The position numbers and the translations under genes are program-made. A model generated the notes under the pieces. That model did no database searches. It saw only the letters and a list, made by a program, of their open reading frames with translations, and was not told where the DNA came from. Positions 8,425-13,908 of a stretch of 19,907 bases of DNA are shown here, in pieces; position 1 is the stretch's first letter, and each line of letters opens with the position of its first letter. The stretch covers positions 1 to 19,907 of the forward strand of contig NJDR01000005.1 in assembly GCA_002254415.1 (NCBI GenBank), read 5' to 3'. This stretch comes from Candidatus Aenigmarchaeota archaeon ex4484_52. Lineage in GTDB: Archaea; EX4484-52.

Positions 8425-8495
8425 GGGGTTGTGGTGTAATGGTAGCACAATAGGCTCCAGACCTATTAGTCGGGGTTCAAGTCCTCGTAATCCCA
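8425..8495 (+). tRNA. tRNA-Trp (anticodon CCA), intronless
   Basis: A full 71-base cloverleaf can be drawn. The acceptor stem is GGGGTTG with TAATCCC (two G-U pairs) and discriminator A at 8495. The D arm is GTGT with GCAC. The anticodon arm is ATAGG, loop CTCCAGA, CCTAT, giving anticodon CCA for UGG. The T arm is CGGGG, loop TTCAAGT, CCTCG. The 3' CCA is not encoded. There is no intron in the anticodon loop, whereas many euryarchaeal tRNA-Trp genes carry one containing a C/D guide RNA. It starts 9 bases after the nnrD stop and ends 10 bases before the pilin-like gene, so it is likely cut from a shared transcript. Confidence 0.93.
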
Positions 8496-8505
8496 TTTAA
8501 GAATT

Positions 8506-8958
8506 ATGTTTCTAAAAAAAAACAGGAAAAAAGCACAGGCAGCAATTATTGAATTATTGATAATACTTCAAATTGGATTAGTAATATTGGGTTTAATGAC
8601 TTTTTCATATAAAAAATTAGCTAATAATTTATATGAAGATTTATCTGATAAAAATTTTGACATAATTGCAAATTATTTGGATTCTTGTTTTTGTATGATT
8701 ATTGCAAAAAATGAAAACATAAATTATGCACCAACAAATGCCAAATTAATTATTGAATTGCCAGATATAAAAGAGGTCTCTTATTCAATTAAAGGGATAA
8801 AAAATAATGTTGTAATTAAAAATAGTAATGGAAAAACAAAAATTCTAAATTATCCAAATGAATATCGATTTAAGGGATTTATTTTGAGCAGAGAAGAAAA
8901 AATGACAATTACTTACAATATGAATGGAACACAAGATATTATTGAAATTTCAAAATGA
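8506..8958 (+). CDS. Pilin-like protein with class III signal peptide
   Basis: A 150-residue protein of unknown exact function. The N-terminus is strongly basic (MFLKKNRKKA), followed by QAAIIELLIILQIGLVILGL (11-30). This is the archaeal type IV pilin/archaellin pattern: a prepilin peptidase would cut before Gln11, leaving an unbroken hydrophobic helix with a Glu five residues in. The remainder (about 35-150) is polar, probably extracellular, with beta-strand-like alternation, and the two Cys (CFC, about 61-63) may form an unusual near-vicinal pair. It follows tRNA-Trp by 10 bases with no promoter visible between. It could be a minor pilin or another surface-anchored subunit; no pilus ATPase or membrane platform gene is in the window. 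Confidence 0.65.
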   Translation: MFLKKNRKKAQAAIIELLIILQIGLVILGLMTFSYKKLANNLYEDLSDKNFDIIANYLDSCFCMIIAKNENINYAPTNAKLIIELPDIKEVSYSIKGIKNNVVIKNSNGKTKILNYPNEYRFKGFILSREEKMTITYNMNGTQDIIEISK

Positions 8959-8994
8959 TTTAAAAGATTTAAATAATTATCTTTAATATTTGTA

Positions 8995-9003
8995 ATATAT
9001 AAA
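8995..9003 (+). promoter_or_regulatory. TATA box upstream of the uL29-aIF1 operon
   Basis: ATATATAAA (within GTAATATATAAATTT) is centred about 18-22 bases before the uL29 ATG at 9017, close to archaeal TATA spacing for a leaderless mRNA. The pilin-like gene ends 36 bases earlier. Confidence 0.5.
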
Positions 9004-9016
9004 TTTGATAATAAAA

Positions 9017-9223
9017 ATGGCAATATTAAAAAAACAGGAATTGAGACAAAAATCAACAGAAGAATTAAAAAAAATAATTTATGACCTTAAATTCGAATTA
9101 TTAAAAGAGCGTGGAAAAATACAAATAGGAAGCCCACCAGAAAATCCAGGGAAAATATCACAGACAAGAAAAACAATTGCAAGAATAAATACCTATTTAA
9201 ATGAAAAAAAAATAAATGAGTGA
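9017..9223 (+). CDS. rpl29: 50S ribosomal protein uL29 (L29)
   Basis: A 68-residue ribosomal large-subunit protein bound near the exit tunnel. The sequence begins MAILKKQELRQKSTEELKKI and has the two-helix hairpin of the family, with the conserved NPGKISQTRKTIARINTYLN (48-67), equivalent to NPxRIRxxRRTIARxxT. The ATG at 9017 is chosen over a TTG at 9005 because MAIL plus the RxxSxEEL helix is the usual N-terminus. It overlaps the aIF1 start by 8 bases. In most archaea uL29 and aIF1/SUI1 lie inside the S10 ribosomal cluster between uS3 and uS17; here the pair stands alone. Confidence 0.92.
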   Translation: MAILKKQELRQKSTEELKKIIYDLKFELLKERGKIQIGSPPENPGKISQTRKTIARINTYLNEKKINE

Positions 9224-9515
9224 AATTTGTAGTAAATGTGGCTTGCCAAAGGAATTGTGCATTTGTAATACTCTTTTTAAAGAACATCAAAATATCAAGA
9301 TACTTTTGGAAAAAAAAAGATTTGGTAAATTTTCAACTATTGTTGATGGTATAAATTCAAAGGACATTAATTTAAAGGACTTATGTAAGAGATTAAAGGC
9401 ATATCTTGCTTGTGGTGGAACAATAAAGAACAATAAAATAGAATTACAAGGGAATCAAAAGCCAAAAGTAATTAATTTCTTAAAAAGACAGGGATTTGAA
9501 AATATTGAGGAATAA
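9216..9515 (+). CDS. Translation initiation factor aIF1 (SUI1/eIF1 family)
   Basis: Acts on the small ribosomal subunit in start-codon selection. The 99-residue protein has an N-terminal zinc ribbon-like knuckle (Cys5, Cys8, Cys15, Cys17 in CSKCGLPKELCIC), typical of the archaeal form, then the SUI1 fold with FGKFSTIVDGI (about 36-46), the LKDLCKRLKAYLACGGTIKN stretch (54-73) and IELQGNQKPKVINFLKRQGF (76-95). Its ATG overlaps the uL29 stop by 8 bases, so the two are translationally coupled. The sequence is intact. Confidence 0.92.
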   Translation: MSEICSKCGLPKELCICNTLFKEHQNIKILLEKKRFGKFSTIVDGINSKDINLKDLCKRLKAYLACGGTIKNNKIELQGNQKPKVINFLKRQGFENIEE

Positions 9516-9524
9516 AACAACAAG

Positions 9525-9534
9525 ATATATAAAA
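9525..9534 (+). promoter_or_regulatory. TATA box for the DUF1512 gene
   Basis: ATATATAAAA is centred about 25 bases before the ATG at 9554, the textbook distance for a leaderless archaeal transcript, and lies just after the aIF1 stop codon. Confidence 0.6.
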
Positions 9535-9553
9535 CTTTTGAAAAATAGTAATT

Positions 9554-10801
9554 ATGGAATTATTTAGTTTATTTAATCCTGCTGATGGAGAAGGAATTAT
9601 CGGGATTTTGTTTTATATAATTTTCATAATTTTCATAATTTTTGGCCAAAAAATAATGATTTTGCAGACAATTTGGAGATCTGAATTTCAATTAAAAAAA
9701 ATAAAGAACTATAACAACAAAGCGATTGACAAAATTTTTCAAAAATTAAAGAAAAAAACAAAAAAGCCGGTCTCAAAAGACACAAAGCAAAATATTCATA
9801 ATTTTATGGAATTTTTTATTTCCACACCTGTTGATTTAGACCCTTATGGGATTGTAAAAAAAATAGAGCATATAATGGACCGCTCTGAAAACAGATTTAA
9901 TTATTTTGTAGATAAAATTGCTCCAAATTCAAATTTTAATAAAGAAGATAAAAAGGACTTGAAATTTGCAAGCATGGGTGCGATGGGGGTTCATCAAATA
10001 TATAAAATACTGCATCATTTTATTGAAACACTAAAAAAAACAGGAAATATCCAAATAATGTTGCTTTTGCAGATGTATATGCCTCTTTTAATAAAAATGG
10101 CAAAATCAAATTTGCTTGCAACAAAAGCATTCTTGAATAATATTCCAATCGGAGATGCAATAGGTCCTTATATTGCTGCAAATTTAATGACAAAAAAAGG
10201 AGAGGTATTAGATTCAGATATTGTTGTCAGCAAAGAGACAATAAATAAAAAAAGTGTATTTGTAATGAAAGCAGATGGTCCCGGCTCTGCTTTGGGAAAA
10301 ATAGGCAGAGCAATAGAAAAACTCCACAAAAAAGAAAACATTGACTATATTATTACAATAGATGCCGCAGGAAAACTTGAAGGAGAAAAAACCGGCTCTG
10401 TTGCAGAAGGAGTAGGTGTAATGATGGGTGGAATTGGAGTTGAAAGATCAAAAATAGAAGAAGTTTCAGCAAAAAATGATATTCCAACAGATGGTATTGT
10501 GATTAAAATGGCACCAGAAGAAGCATCTATTCCAATGAAAAAAAAGATCTTTAAAGCAACAAATTTAGCAATAGAAAAATTAAAAAATGCAATTAGTGAG
10601 TCAGATGCAAAAAAAATACTCGTAATTGGTGTTGGAAACACTTGCGGAATTGGAAATTCTAAAGATGAAATCAAAAATTTAGAAGCAAAAATGAAGCCAA
10701 TTTGGGAGGAGCAAAAGAAAAAAGAGTTGGAGCAAAAGAAAAAGAAAAAATCATTAATATACAAAATATTTGGATCTCCTGATGAAGATGATGATTTATA
10801 A
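9554..10801 (+). CDS. DUF1512 family archaeal membrane-anchored protein
   Basis: A 415-residue conserved archaeal protein of unknown function. One N-terminal membrane segment (about 14-36, mainly Ile/Phe) anchors a large soluble part. That part has a helical region with DLDPYGIVKKIEHIMD and a long mid-domain containing IPIGDAIGPYIAANLM (about 196-211), VMKADGPGSALGKIGRAIEK (about 237-256), a Gly-rich loop VAEGVGVMMGGIGVE and a C-terminal VIGVGNTCGIGNS (about 357-369). It ends in a Lys-rich helix and an acidic tail (DEDDDL). These motifs agree with the DUF1512 family as I recall it; the biochemical role is not known. It has its own TATA box and is followed at once by two hairpins, so it is probably a single-gene transcript. 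Confidence 0.72.
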   Translation: MELFSLFNPADGEGIIGILFYIIFIIFIIFGQKIMILQTIWRSEFQLKKIKNYNNKAIDKIFQKLKKKTKKPVSKDTKQNIHNFMEFFISTPVDLDPYGIVKKIEHIMDRSENRFNYFVDKIAPNSNFNKEDKKDLKFASMGAMGVHQIYKILHHFIETLKKTGNIQIMLLLQMYMPLLIKMAKSNLLATKAFLNNIPIGDAIGPYIAANLMTKKGEVLDSDIVVSKETINKKSVFVMKADGPGSALGKIGRAIEKLHKKENIDYIITIDAAGKLEGEKTGSVAEGVGVMMGGIGVERSKIEEVSAKNDIPTDGIVIKMAPEEASIPMKKKIFKATNLAIEKLKNAISESDAKKILVIGVGNTCGIGNSKDEIKNLEAKMKPIWEEQKKKELEQKKKKKSLIYKIFGSPDEDDDL

Positions 10802-10803
10802 AA

Positions 10804-10824
10804 AACTTTTGCTTCGCAAAAGTT
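10804..10824. terminator. Perfect hairpin with GCTTCGC core after the DUF1512 gene
   Basis: Arms AACTTTTGC (10804-10812) and GCAAAAGTT (10816-10824) pair over 9 bp around a TTC triloop, starting three bases after the stop codon. It is the same design as the hairpin at 16954-16974. Position suggests a 3'-end or terminator role; no T run follows immediately. Confidence 0.6.
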
Positions 10825-10848
10825 AAACTAAAAGTATCATTTTAGTTT
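10825..10848. repeat. Second hairpin, abutting the first
   Basis: Arms AAACTAAAA (10825-10833) and TTTTAGTTT (10840-10848) form a perfect 9-bp stem with loop GTATCA. It directly follows the GCTTCGC hairpin with no gap, and its right arm runs into the TATA-like sequence used for porD. Confidence 0.55.
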
Positions 10849-10853
10849 ATATA
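10845..10853 (+). promoter_or_regulatory. Probable TATA box for porD
   Basis: GTTTATATA ends 12 bases before the porD ATG at 10866 and begins 21 before it. It overlaps the right arm of the 10825-10848 stem, so stem formation and promoter function share bases. Confidence 0.4.
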
Positions 10854-10865
10854 TGTAATTTAAAT

Positions 10866-11141
10866 ATGCCAAAAAAAAAGCTTGGAGGAATAACAAACCC
10901 GGGAACAACTCTTGAAAATAAAACAGGGTTATGGAGATCAAAAAGACCTGTCTGGGATAAAGAAAAATGCAAGCACTGTATGATTTGCGTAAATTTTTGC
11001 CCAGATATGGCAATTCCTACAAAAAAGGAAAACAATAAATTAAAGCGAATTGAAACAAATTTTGACTATTGCAAGGGCTGTGGAATTTGTGCAACAGAGT
11101 GCCCGTTTAATGCAATAAAAATGATAGATGAGATAAAATAA
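10866..11141 (+). CDS. porD: 2x[4Fe-4S] ferredoxin, pyruvate:ferredoxin oxidoreductase delta subunit
   Basis: Electron-transfer subunit of 2-oxoacid:ferredoxin oxidoreductases. The 91-residue protein has the PorD-type N-terminal extension NPGTTLENKTGLWRSKRPVW (11-30) and two CxxCxxCxxxCP clusters: Cys35, 38, 41, 45 with a second set Cys69, 72, 75, 79. Each cluster's last Cys closes the other in the family fold. The NPGT...NKTGxWRxxRP extension sets it apart from free ferredoxins. The alpha, beta and gamma subunits (porA, porB, porC) are not in the window, so it must act with subunits encoded elsewhere. eL43 follows after 20 bases, possibly on the same mRNA. Confidence 0.85.
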   Translation: MPKKKLGGITNPGTTLENKTGLWRSKRPVWDKEKCKHCMICVNFCPDMAIPTKKENNKLKRIETNFDYCKGCGICATECPFNAIKMIDEIK

Positions 11142-11145
11142 AATT

Positions 11146-11154
11146 AAAGGAGAT
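11146..11154 (+). promoter_or_regulatory. Shine-Dalgarno site for eL43
   Basis: AAAGGAGAT, with GGAG 9 bases before the ATG at 11162, is the clearest ribosome binding site in the window. It supports translation of eL43 from an mRNA shared with porD rather than from a leaderless transcript. Confidence 0.7.
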
Positions 11155-11161
11155 TTAAAAA

Positions 11162-11413
11162 ATGAATAAAAAAACAAAACTTGCAGGAAAATTTGGAGCA
11201 AAATACGGGCTGAGTATTAGAAAAAAAATAATTAAAATAGAAGAATCATCTCATAAAAAATACATTTGCCCCTATTGCAAAAGAAAAAATATAAGAAGAA
11301 TTAGTGCTGGAATATGGCAGTGTAAAAAATGTAGCACAAAAATAGCCGGCGGTGCTTATGCTTTGACTACAAGTTCATCTGAAATAATTGATAAAATATT
11401 TGCAAAAAAATAA
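11162..11413 (+). CDS. rpl37ae: 50S ribosomal protein eL43 (L37Ae)
   Basis: Zinc-binding large-subunit ribosomal protein found in archaea and eukaryotes. The 83 residues begin with the family's N-terminus (KKTKLAGKFGAKYGLSIRKK, 3-22) and carry the zinc ribbon CPYC (36-39) and CKKC (54-57), followed by the conserved KIAGGAYALTT (60-70). The ATG at 11162 has a good Shine-Dalgarno site. It is co-oriented with porD and converges on the leuD side; a 12-bp hairpin lies 9 bases after its stop. Confidence 0.93.
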   Translation: MNKKTKLAGKFGAKYGLSIRKKIIKIEESSHKKYICPYCKRKNIRRISAGIWQCKKCSTKIAGGAYALTTSSSEIIDKIFAKK

Positions 11414-11421
11414 TTTTATGT

Positions 11422-11464
11422 TATCTCCAACCACAAAAATATTGCAAGCATATGGTTGGAGATA
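11422..11464. repeat. 12-bp perfect inverted repeat with 19-base loop, downstream of eL43
   Basis: TATCTCCAACCA (11422-11433) and TGGTTGGAGATA (11453-11464) are perfect complements. The loop contains ATATTGCAAG (11439-11448), which is the exact complement of CTTGCAATAT at 11517-11526, so a loop-to-downstream pairing (pseudoknot or switch) is possible. There is no T run, so it is not a simple terminator. It could be a transcript-end structure or an end of a lost element. Confidence 0.6.
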
Positions 11465-11583
11465 TTAGCAGAACTCTATCTTTCTTACCCTATAAAATTA
11501 TTACAAATAGTATTATCTTGCAATATAAAGTGTTGTGAGATGCCCAGTAAAAAACTTTTGTTGTTTTTTGGTGTATATATGTG
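11465..11583. other. Gene-free spacer between convergent transcripts
   Basis: No coding sequence with recognisable motifs was found on either strand. It holds CTTGCAATAT (11517-11526), complementary to the loop of the neighbouring hairpin. A plus-strand ORF spanning 11456-11773 runs antisense to a better-supported minus-strand secreted-protein stub and is not accepted. Confidence 0.5.
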
Positions 11584-11757
11584 TTATGCTAGCCGAATCT
11601 TTAATGTAACATCCTGCCCGGGTTCAACAGGCTCTGGGCTGACTTCCTGTGCAACAATTTTCAAGTCAGAAGCATCTATATTTAGAGTTGTCGCAAATGA
11701 TATTTTTACAAAAAATAGTATTATTATTGTTGCGATTAATATTGTTTTATATTTCAT
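11584..11757 (-). pseudogene. Secreted protein stub: signal peptide plus start of an NEW3/S-layer-like repeat domain
   Basis: A 57-codon minus-strand reading, shorter than usual gene-finder limits. It begins MKYKTILIATIIILFFVKIS with FATT, a clear Sec signal peptide (Lys n-region, Ile-rich core, polar end near residue 23). It then reads LNIDASDLKIVAQEVSPEPV and EPGQDVTLKIRLA, and stops at 11584-11586. The phrase VSPEPVEPGQDVTLKIRL is how cell-surface domains of the NPCBM-associated NEW3/CARDB kind begin in archaeal S-layer-like proteins, where an N-x-G strand should follow. Neither alternative frame continues it, so this is a truncated gene, not a simple frameshift. Its start overlaps the leuD stop by 11 bases, so it could be translated from the leuCD mRNA. 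Confidence 0.55.
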
Positions 11758-12292
11758 TTTTATTAATATTTAAACTTAATTTTTTATTATAATTGGTCAA
11801 ACCACCTGCCTCAATTATATCTTCAACAGGTCCAAATGGTTTAATAAAATAAGTTTCATTTGTTGTAAGGTTTATTATTTTAAATTCAGAAAGCAATATT
11901 TTTAATTCTTCTCCTGTTTGGATTTTTCCGCTTAAATCGAACTCTGTTTCTAAAGGCAGAATTATTCCTCCATTTATAGAATTTCTAAAATAAATTCTTG
12001 CAAAGGAATATGCAACAACTGCTCTGATGCCAGCAGAATGCAAGGCAATGGGTGCGTGTTCTCTACTGCTTCCGCATCCAAAATTTTTACCGGCAACAAT
12101 AATTTTATAATTGCATGTTTTGTCTTTATTTAAAAAATCAATAAGATATTTATTTTTGTCCAACCCTTCAAAAACATGCTTTCCTAAGAATTGAGGATTC
12201 ATAGTGTTCATATATTTTGCAGGAATTATAGCATCTGTATTTATATCATCGCCGACAACATAGACCTTTCCCTGTATTATTTTATCTGACAT
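11747..12292 (-). CDS. leuD: 3-isopropylmalate dehydratase, small subunit
   Basis: With LeuC, isomerises 2-isopropylmalate to 3-isopropylmalate in leucine synthesis. It may also act on citramalate, since archaeal LeuCD-type enzymes can be broad. The 181-residue swivel domain has VVGDDINTDAIIPAKYM (12-28) and the substrate-loop motif GKNFGCGSSREHAP (68-81), and ends with the FGPVEDIIEAGGL strand. Its ATG lies within the end of leuC (11-base overlap), so the subunits are translationally coupled. The length is slightly above the archaeal norm of about 165 residues because of the Asn/Lys-rich tail after GGLTNYN. Confidence 0.93.
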   Translation of the reverse strand: MSDKIIQGKVYVVGDDINTDAIIPAKYMNTMNPQFLGKHVFEGLDKNKYLIDFLNKDKTCNYKIIVAGKNFGCGSSREHAPIALHSAGIRAVVAYSFARIYFRNSINGGIILPLETEFDLSGKIQTGEELKILLSEFKIINLTTNETYFIKPFGPVEDIIEAGGLTNYNKKLSLNINKNEI

Positions 12293-13553
12293 TTAAACTT
12301 CCTTCAATATATCCTTTTATTGCACTTGCGGCAACTGTTTTTGGACTTGCAAGATAAACCTCTGCTGTTAAGTCGCCCATTCGTCCTTTAAAATTCCTGT
12401 TTGTTGAACTAATTGCAACTTCTTTTGGACCTAAAACACCCATATATCCACCAAGACAAGCACCACAGGTAGGAGCACTCATTATACCTCCTGCATCCAT
12501 AAAAATATTATACAAACCCTCATTAACTATTTTTCTTTGAATTTTTGCAGTGGAAGGAACAATTAATAATCTAACATTTGGTGCTATTTTCTTTCCTTTC
12601 AGCACTTGTGCTGTTGCAACAAAGTCATTCCATTTTCCACCTGTGCATCCACCGATATATGCCTGATTAATTTTTATATTTTTTAAATCTTTTGCAGCAA
12701 CTACATTTGAAGGCAAATCTGGTTTAGCAACTAATGGCACTAATTTTCCTGCATTAATATTTATTATTTTTTCATAATTTGCATCTTTGTCGCTTTTAAA
12801 AATATTAAATTTTGCATTTGGATTTCTTTTTGATATATAATCTAATGTTTTTTTATCAGGAGCGATAATCCCCGACTTTGCACCGGCTTCAATTGCCATA
12901 TTAGTTAAAGTAAATCTCTCATCAATGCTCATATTTTCAATAGTATCTCCGCACCACTCCATTGCCTGATACAAGGCACCATCTACACCAATATCTCCTA
13001 CAACTTTTAGGAAAATATCTTTTGCCATTACATTCTTCGGCATTTTTCCGCTGACATTAATTTTTATAGTTTTTGGAACTCTAAACCATAATTTTCCTGT
13101 TGCCAAAACATTTCCAACTTCTGTTGTGCCAATACCTGTTGAAAATGCTCCCAAAGCCCCATAAGTGCAGGTATGGCTGTCTCCCCCAACAATTACATTT
13201 CCCGGCAAAATATGCCCTTCCTCCGGAAGCATTACATGACAGACACCATAATTGCCTCCTTCAATAGAATAAAAATATTTTAAATTATGCTCTTTTGCAA
13301 AATTAAATAATTCCTGATAAAGAATTGCGGACTTAATATCCTTGTTTGGAACATAATGGTCCGGCACAACAACAACTTTTAAACTTTGAGCAATTTTGTT
13401 TTTAAATTCAGTTTTTAATAATTTTATAGCCGAGGATGAAGTAATATCGTGCATCATTAAAACATCTATATTTGCTTCAATTACCTCTCCAGGCACAACT
13501 TCTTTTTTCCCGCAGTGAGCAGCAAGTATTTTTTGAGTAATTGTTTGTGGCAT
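12282..13553 (-). CDS. leuC: 3-isopropylmalate dehydratase, large subunit
   Basis: Aconitase-family [4Fe-4S] subunit of isopropylmalate isomerase. The 423 residues match the archaeal LeuC size and show VPDHYVPN (63-70), the IVGGDSHTCTYGALGAFSTG block (121-140) and GTTEV, and the three cluster ligands Cys303 (IGGCTGGKWNDF), Cys363 and Cys366 (PTCGACLGG). The ATG at 13553 is preceded by AT-rich DNA. The small 49-codon ORF ends 5 bases upstream, so leuC may be read from the restriction cassette's transcript or from a promoter inside that cassette's tail. The sequence is intact. Confidence 0.95.
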   Translation of the reverse strand: MPQTITQKILAAHCGKKEVVPGEVIEANIDVLMMHDITSSSAIKLLKTEFKNKIAQSLKVVVVPDHYVPNKDIKSAILYQELFNFAKEHNLKYFYSIEGGNYGVCHVMLPEEGHILPGNVIVGGDSHTCTYGALGAFSTGIGTTEVGNVLATGKLWFRVPKTIKINVSGKMPKNVMAKDIFLKVVGDIGVDGALYQAMEWCGDTIENMSIDERFTLTNMAIEAGAKSGIIAPDKKTLDYISKRNPNAKFNIFKSDKDANYEKIININAGKLVPLVAKPDLPSNVVAAKDLKNIKINQAYIGGCTGGKWNDFVATAQVLKGKKIAPNVRLLIVPSTAKIQRKIVNEGLYNIFMDAGGIMSAPTCGACLGGYMGVLGPKEVAISSTNRNFKGRMGDLTAEVYLASPKTVAASAIKGYIEGSLNVR

Positions 13554-13558
13554 ATTAA

Positions 13559-13708
13559 TTATAAATTTTTAATTTTCATTACACTTAAAAGATAAATTAT
13601 ATCATGTAGATAATCTTTTTGACTTCTCTCTTTTGGGAAAAAATTAATTTCTACATTTAGATTTTTTACAATTATTGAATTCACTTTAAATAAAACATTA
13701 ACTCTCAT
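13559..13708 (-). CDS. Possible 49-residue protein, unknown
   Basis: A short ORF lies on the minus strand between the 64-residue ORF and leuC. It starts MRVNVLFKVNSIIVKNLNVE and ends DIIYLLSVMKIKNL. Its ATG (13706-13708) is one base from the preceding TGA (13710-13712), giving the coupled arrangement TGATATG, and its stop is 5 bases before the leuC ATG. It shows no known motif; residues 30-46 could form an amphipathic helix. Tight packing on both sides is the only support, and it could be leader DNA of leuC. Confidence 0.35.
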   Translation of the reverse strand: MRVNVLFKVNSIIVKNLNVEINFFPKERSQKDYLHDIIYLLSVMKIKNL

Positions 13709-13709
13709 A

Positions 13710-13904
13710 TCAACCACCCAACCAAAAACCAACATTATTGTCTTCGGTTATTTTTTTTAATTCTTTTTCTGCTTCTTGTTTTGTAATAAAAAATAACATT
13801 CCGCTATTTATATTTTTTGTATAAACAGAAAATGTAATTGTATCAATAATGAAATAATATCTTTTGCCGCCCTGCGATATTGCTTTCCATATCTCCCATG
13901 CCAT
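13710..13904 (-). CDS. Small hypothetical protein in the restriction cassette
   Basis: A 64-residue protein starting MAWEIWKAISQGGKRYYFII. It is rich in aromatic residues with alternating strands (RYYFIIDTITFSVY), then a charged helix (TKQEAEKELKKITEDN) and a WLGG end. No family is recognised. The ATG lies 4 bases after the nuclease stop, so it is co-translated with the cassette. Candidate roles such as an accessory or control protein are guesses; it has no visible helix-turn-helix. Confidence 0.55.
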   Translation of the reverse strand: MAWEIWKAISQGGKRYYFIIDTITFSVYTKNINSGMLFFITKQEAEKELKKITEDNNVGFWLGG

Positions 13905-13908
13905 TTTA

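Noticed and set aside
8097..8450. Minus-strand ORF of 117 codons opposite nnrD
   Set aside because: It lies wholly across nnrD and tRNA-Trp, which are both strongly supported; a shadow frame.
8425..8495. Reading the tRNA as tRNA-Gln or tRNA-Gly
   Set aside because: The seven-base loop CTCCAGA places CCA at 34-36, which is Trp; Gln would need CTG or TTG and Gly would need an NCC anticodon.
10345..10764. Minus-strand ORF of 139 codons opposite the DUF1512 gene
   Set aside because: A Phe/Ile/Ser-rich mirror of a Lys/Glu-rich coding strand; no motif or upstream signal.
11456..11773. Plus-strand ORF of 105 codons downstream of eL43
   Set aside because: It is antisense to a minus-strand reading with a clear signal peptide and surface-domain start, has no motif, and begins inside the hairpin.
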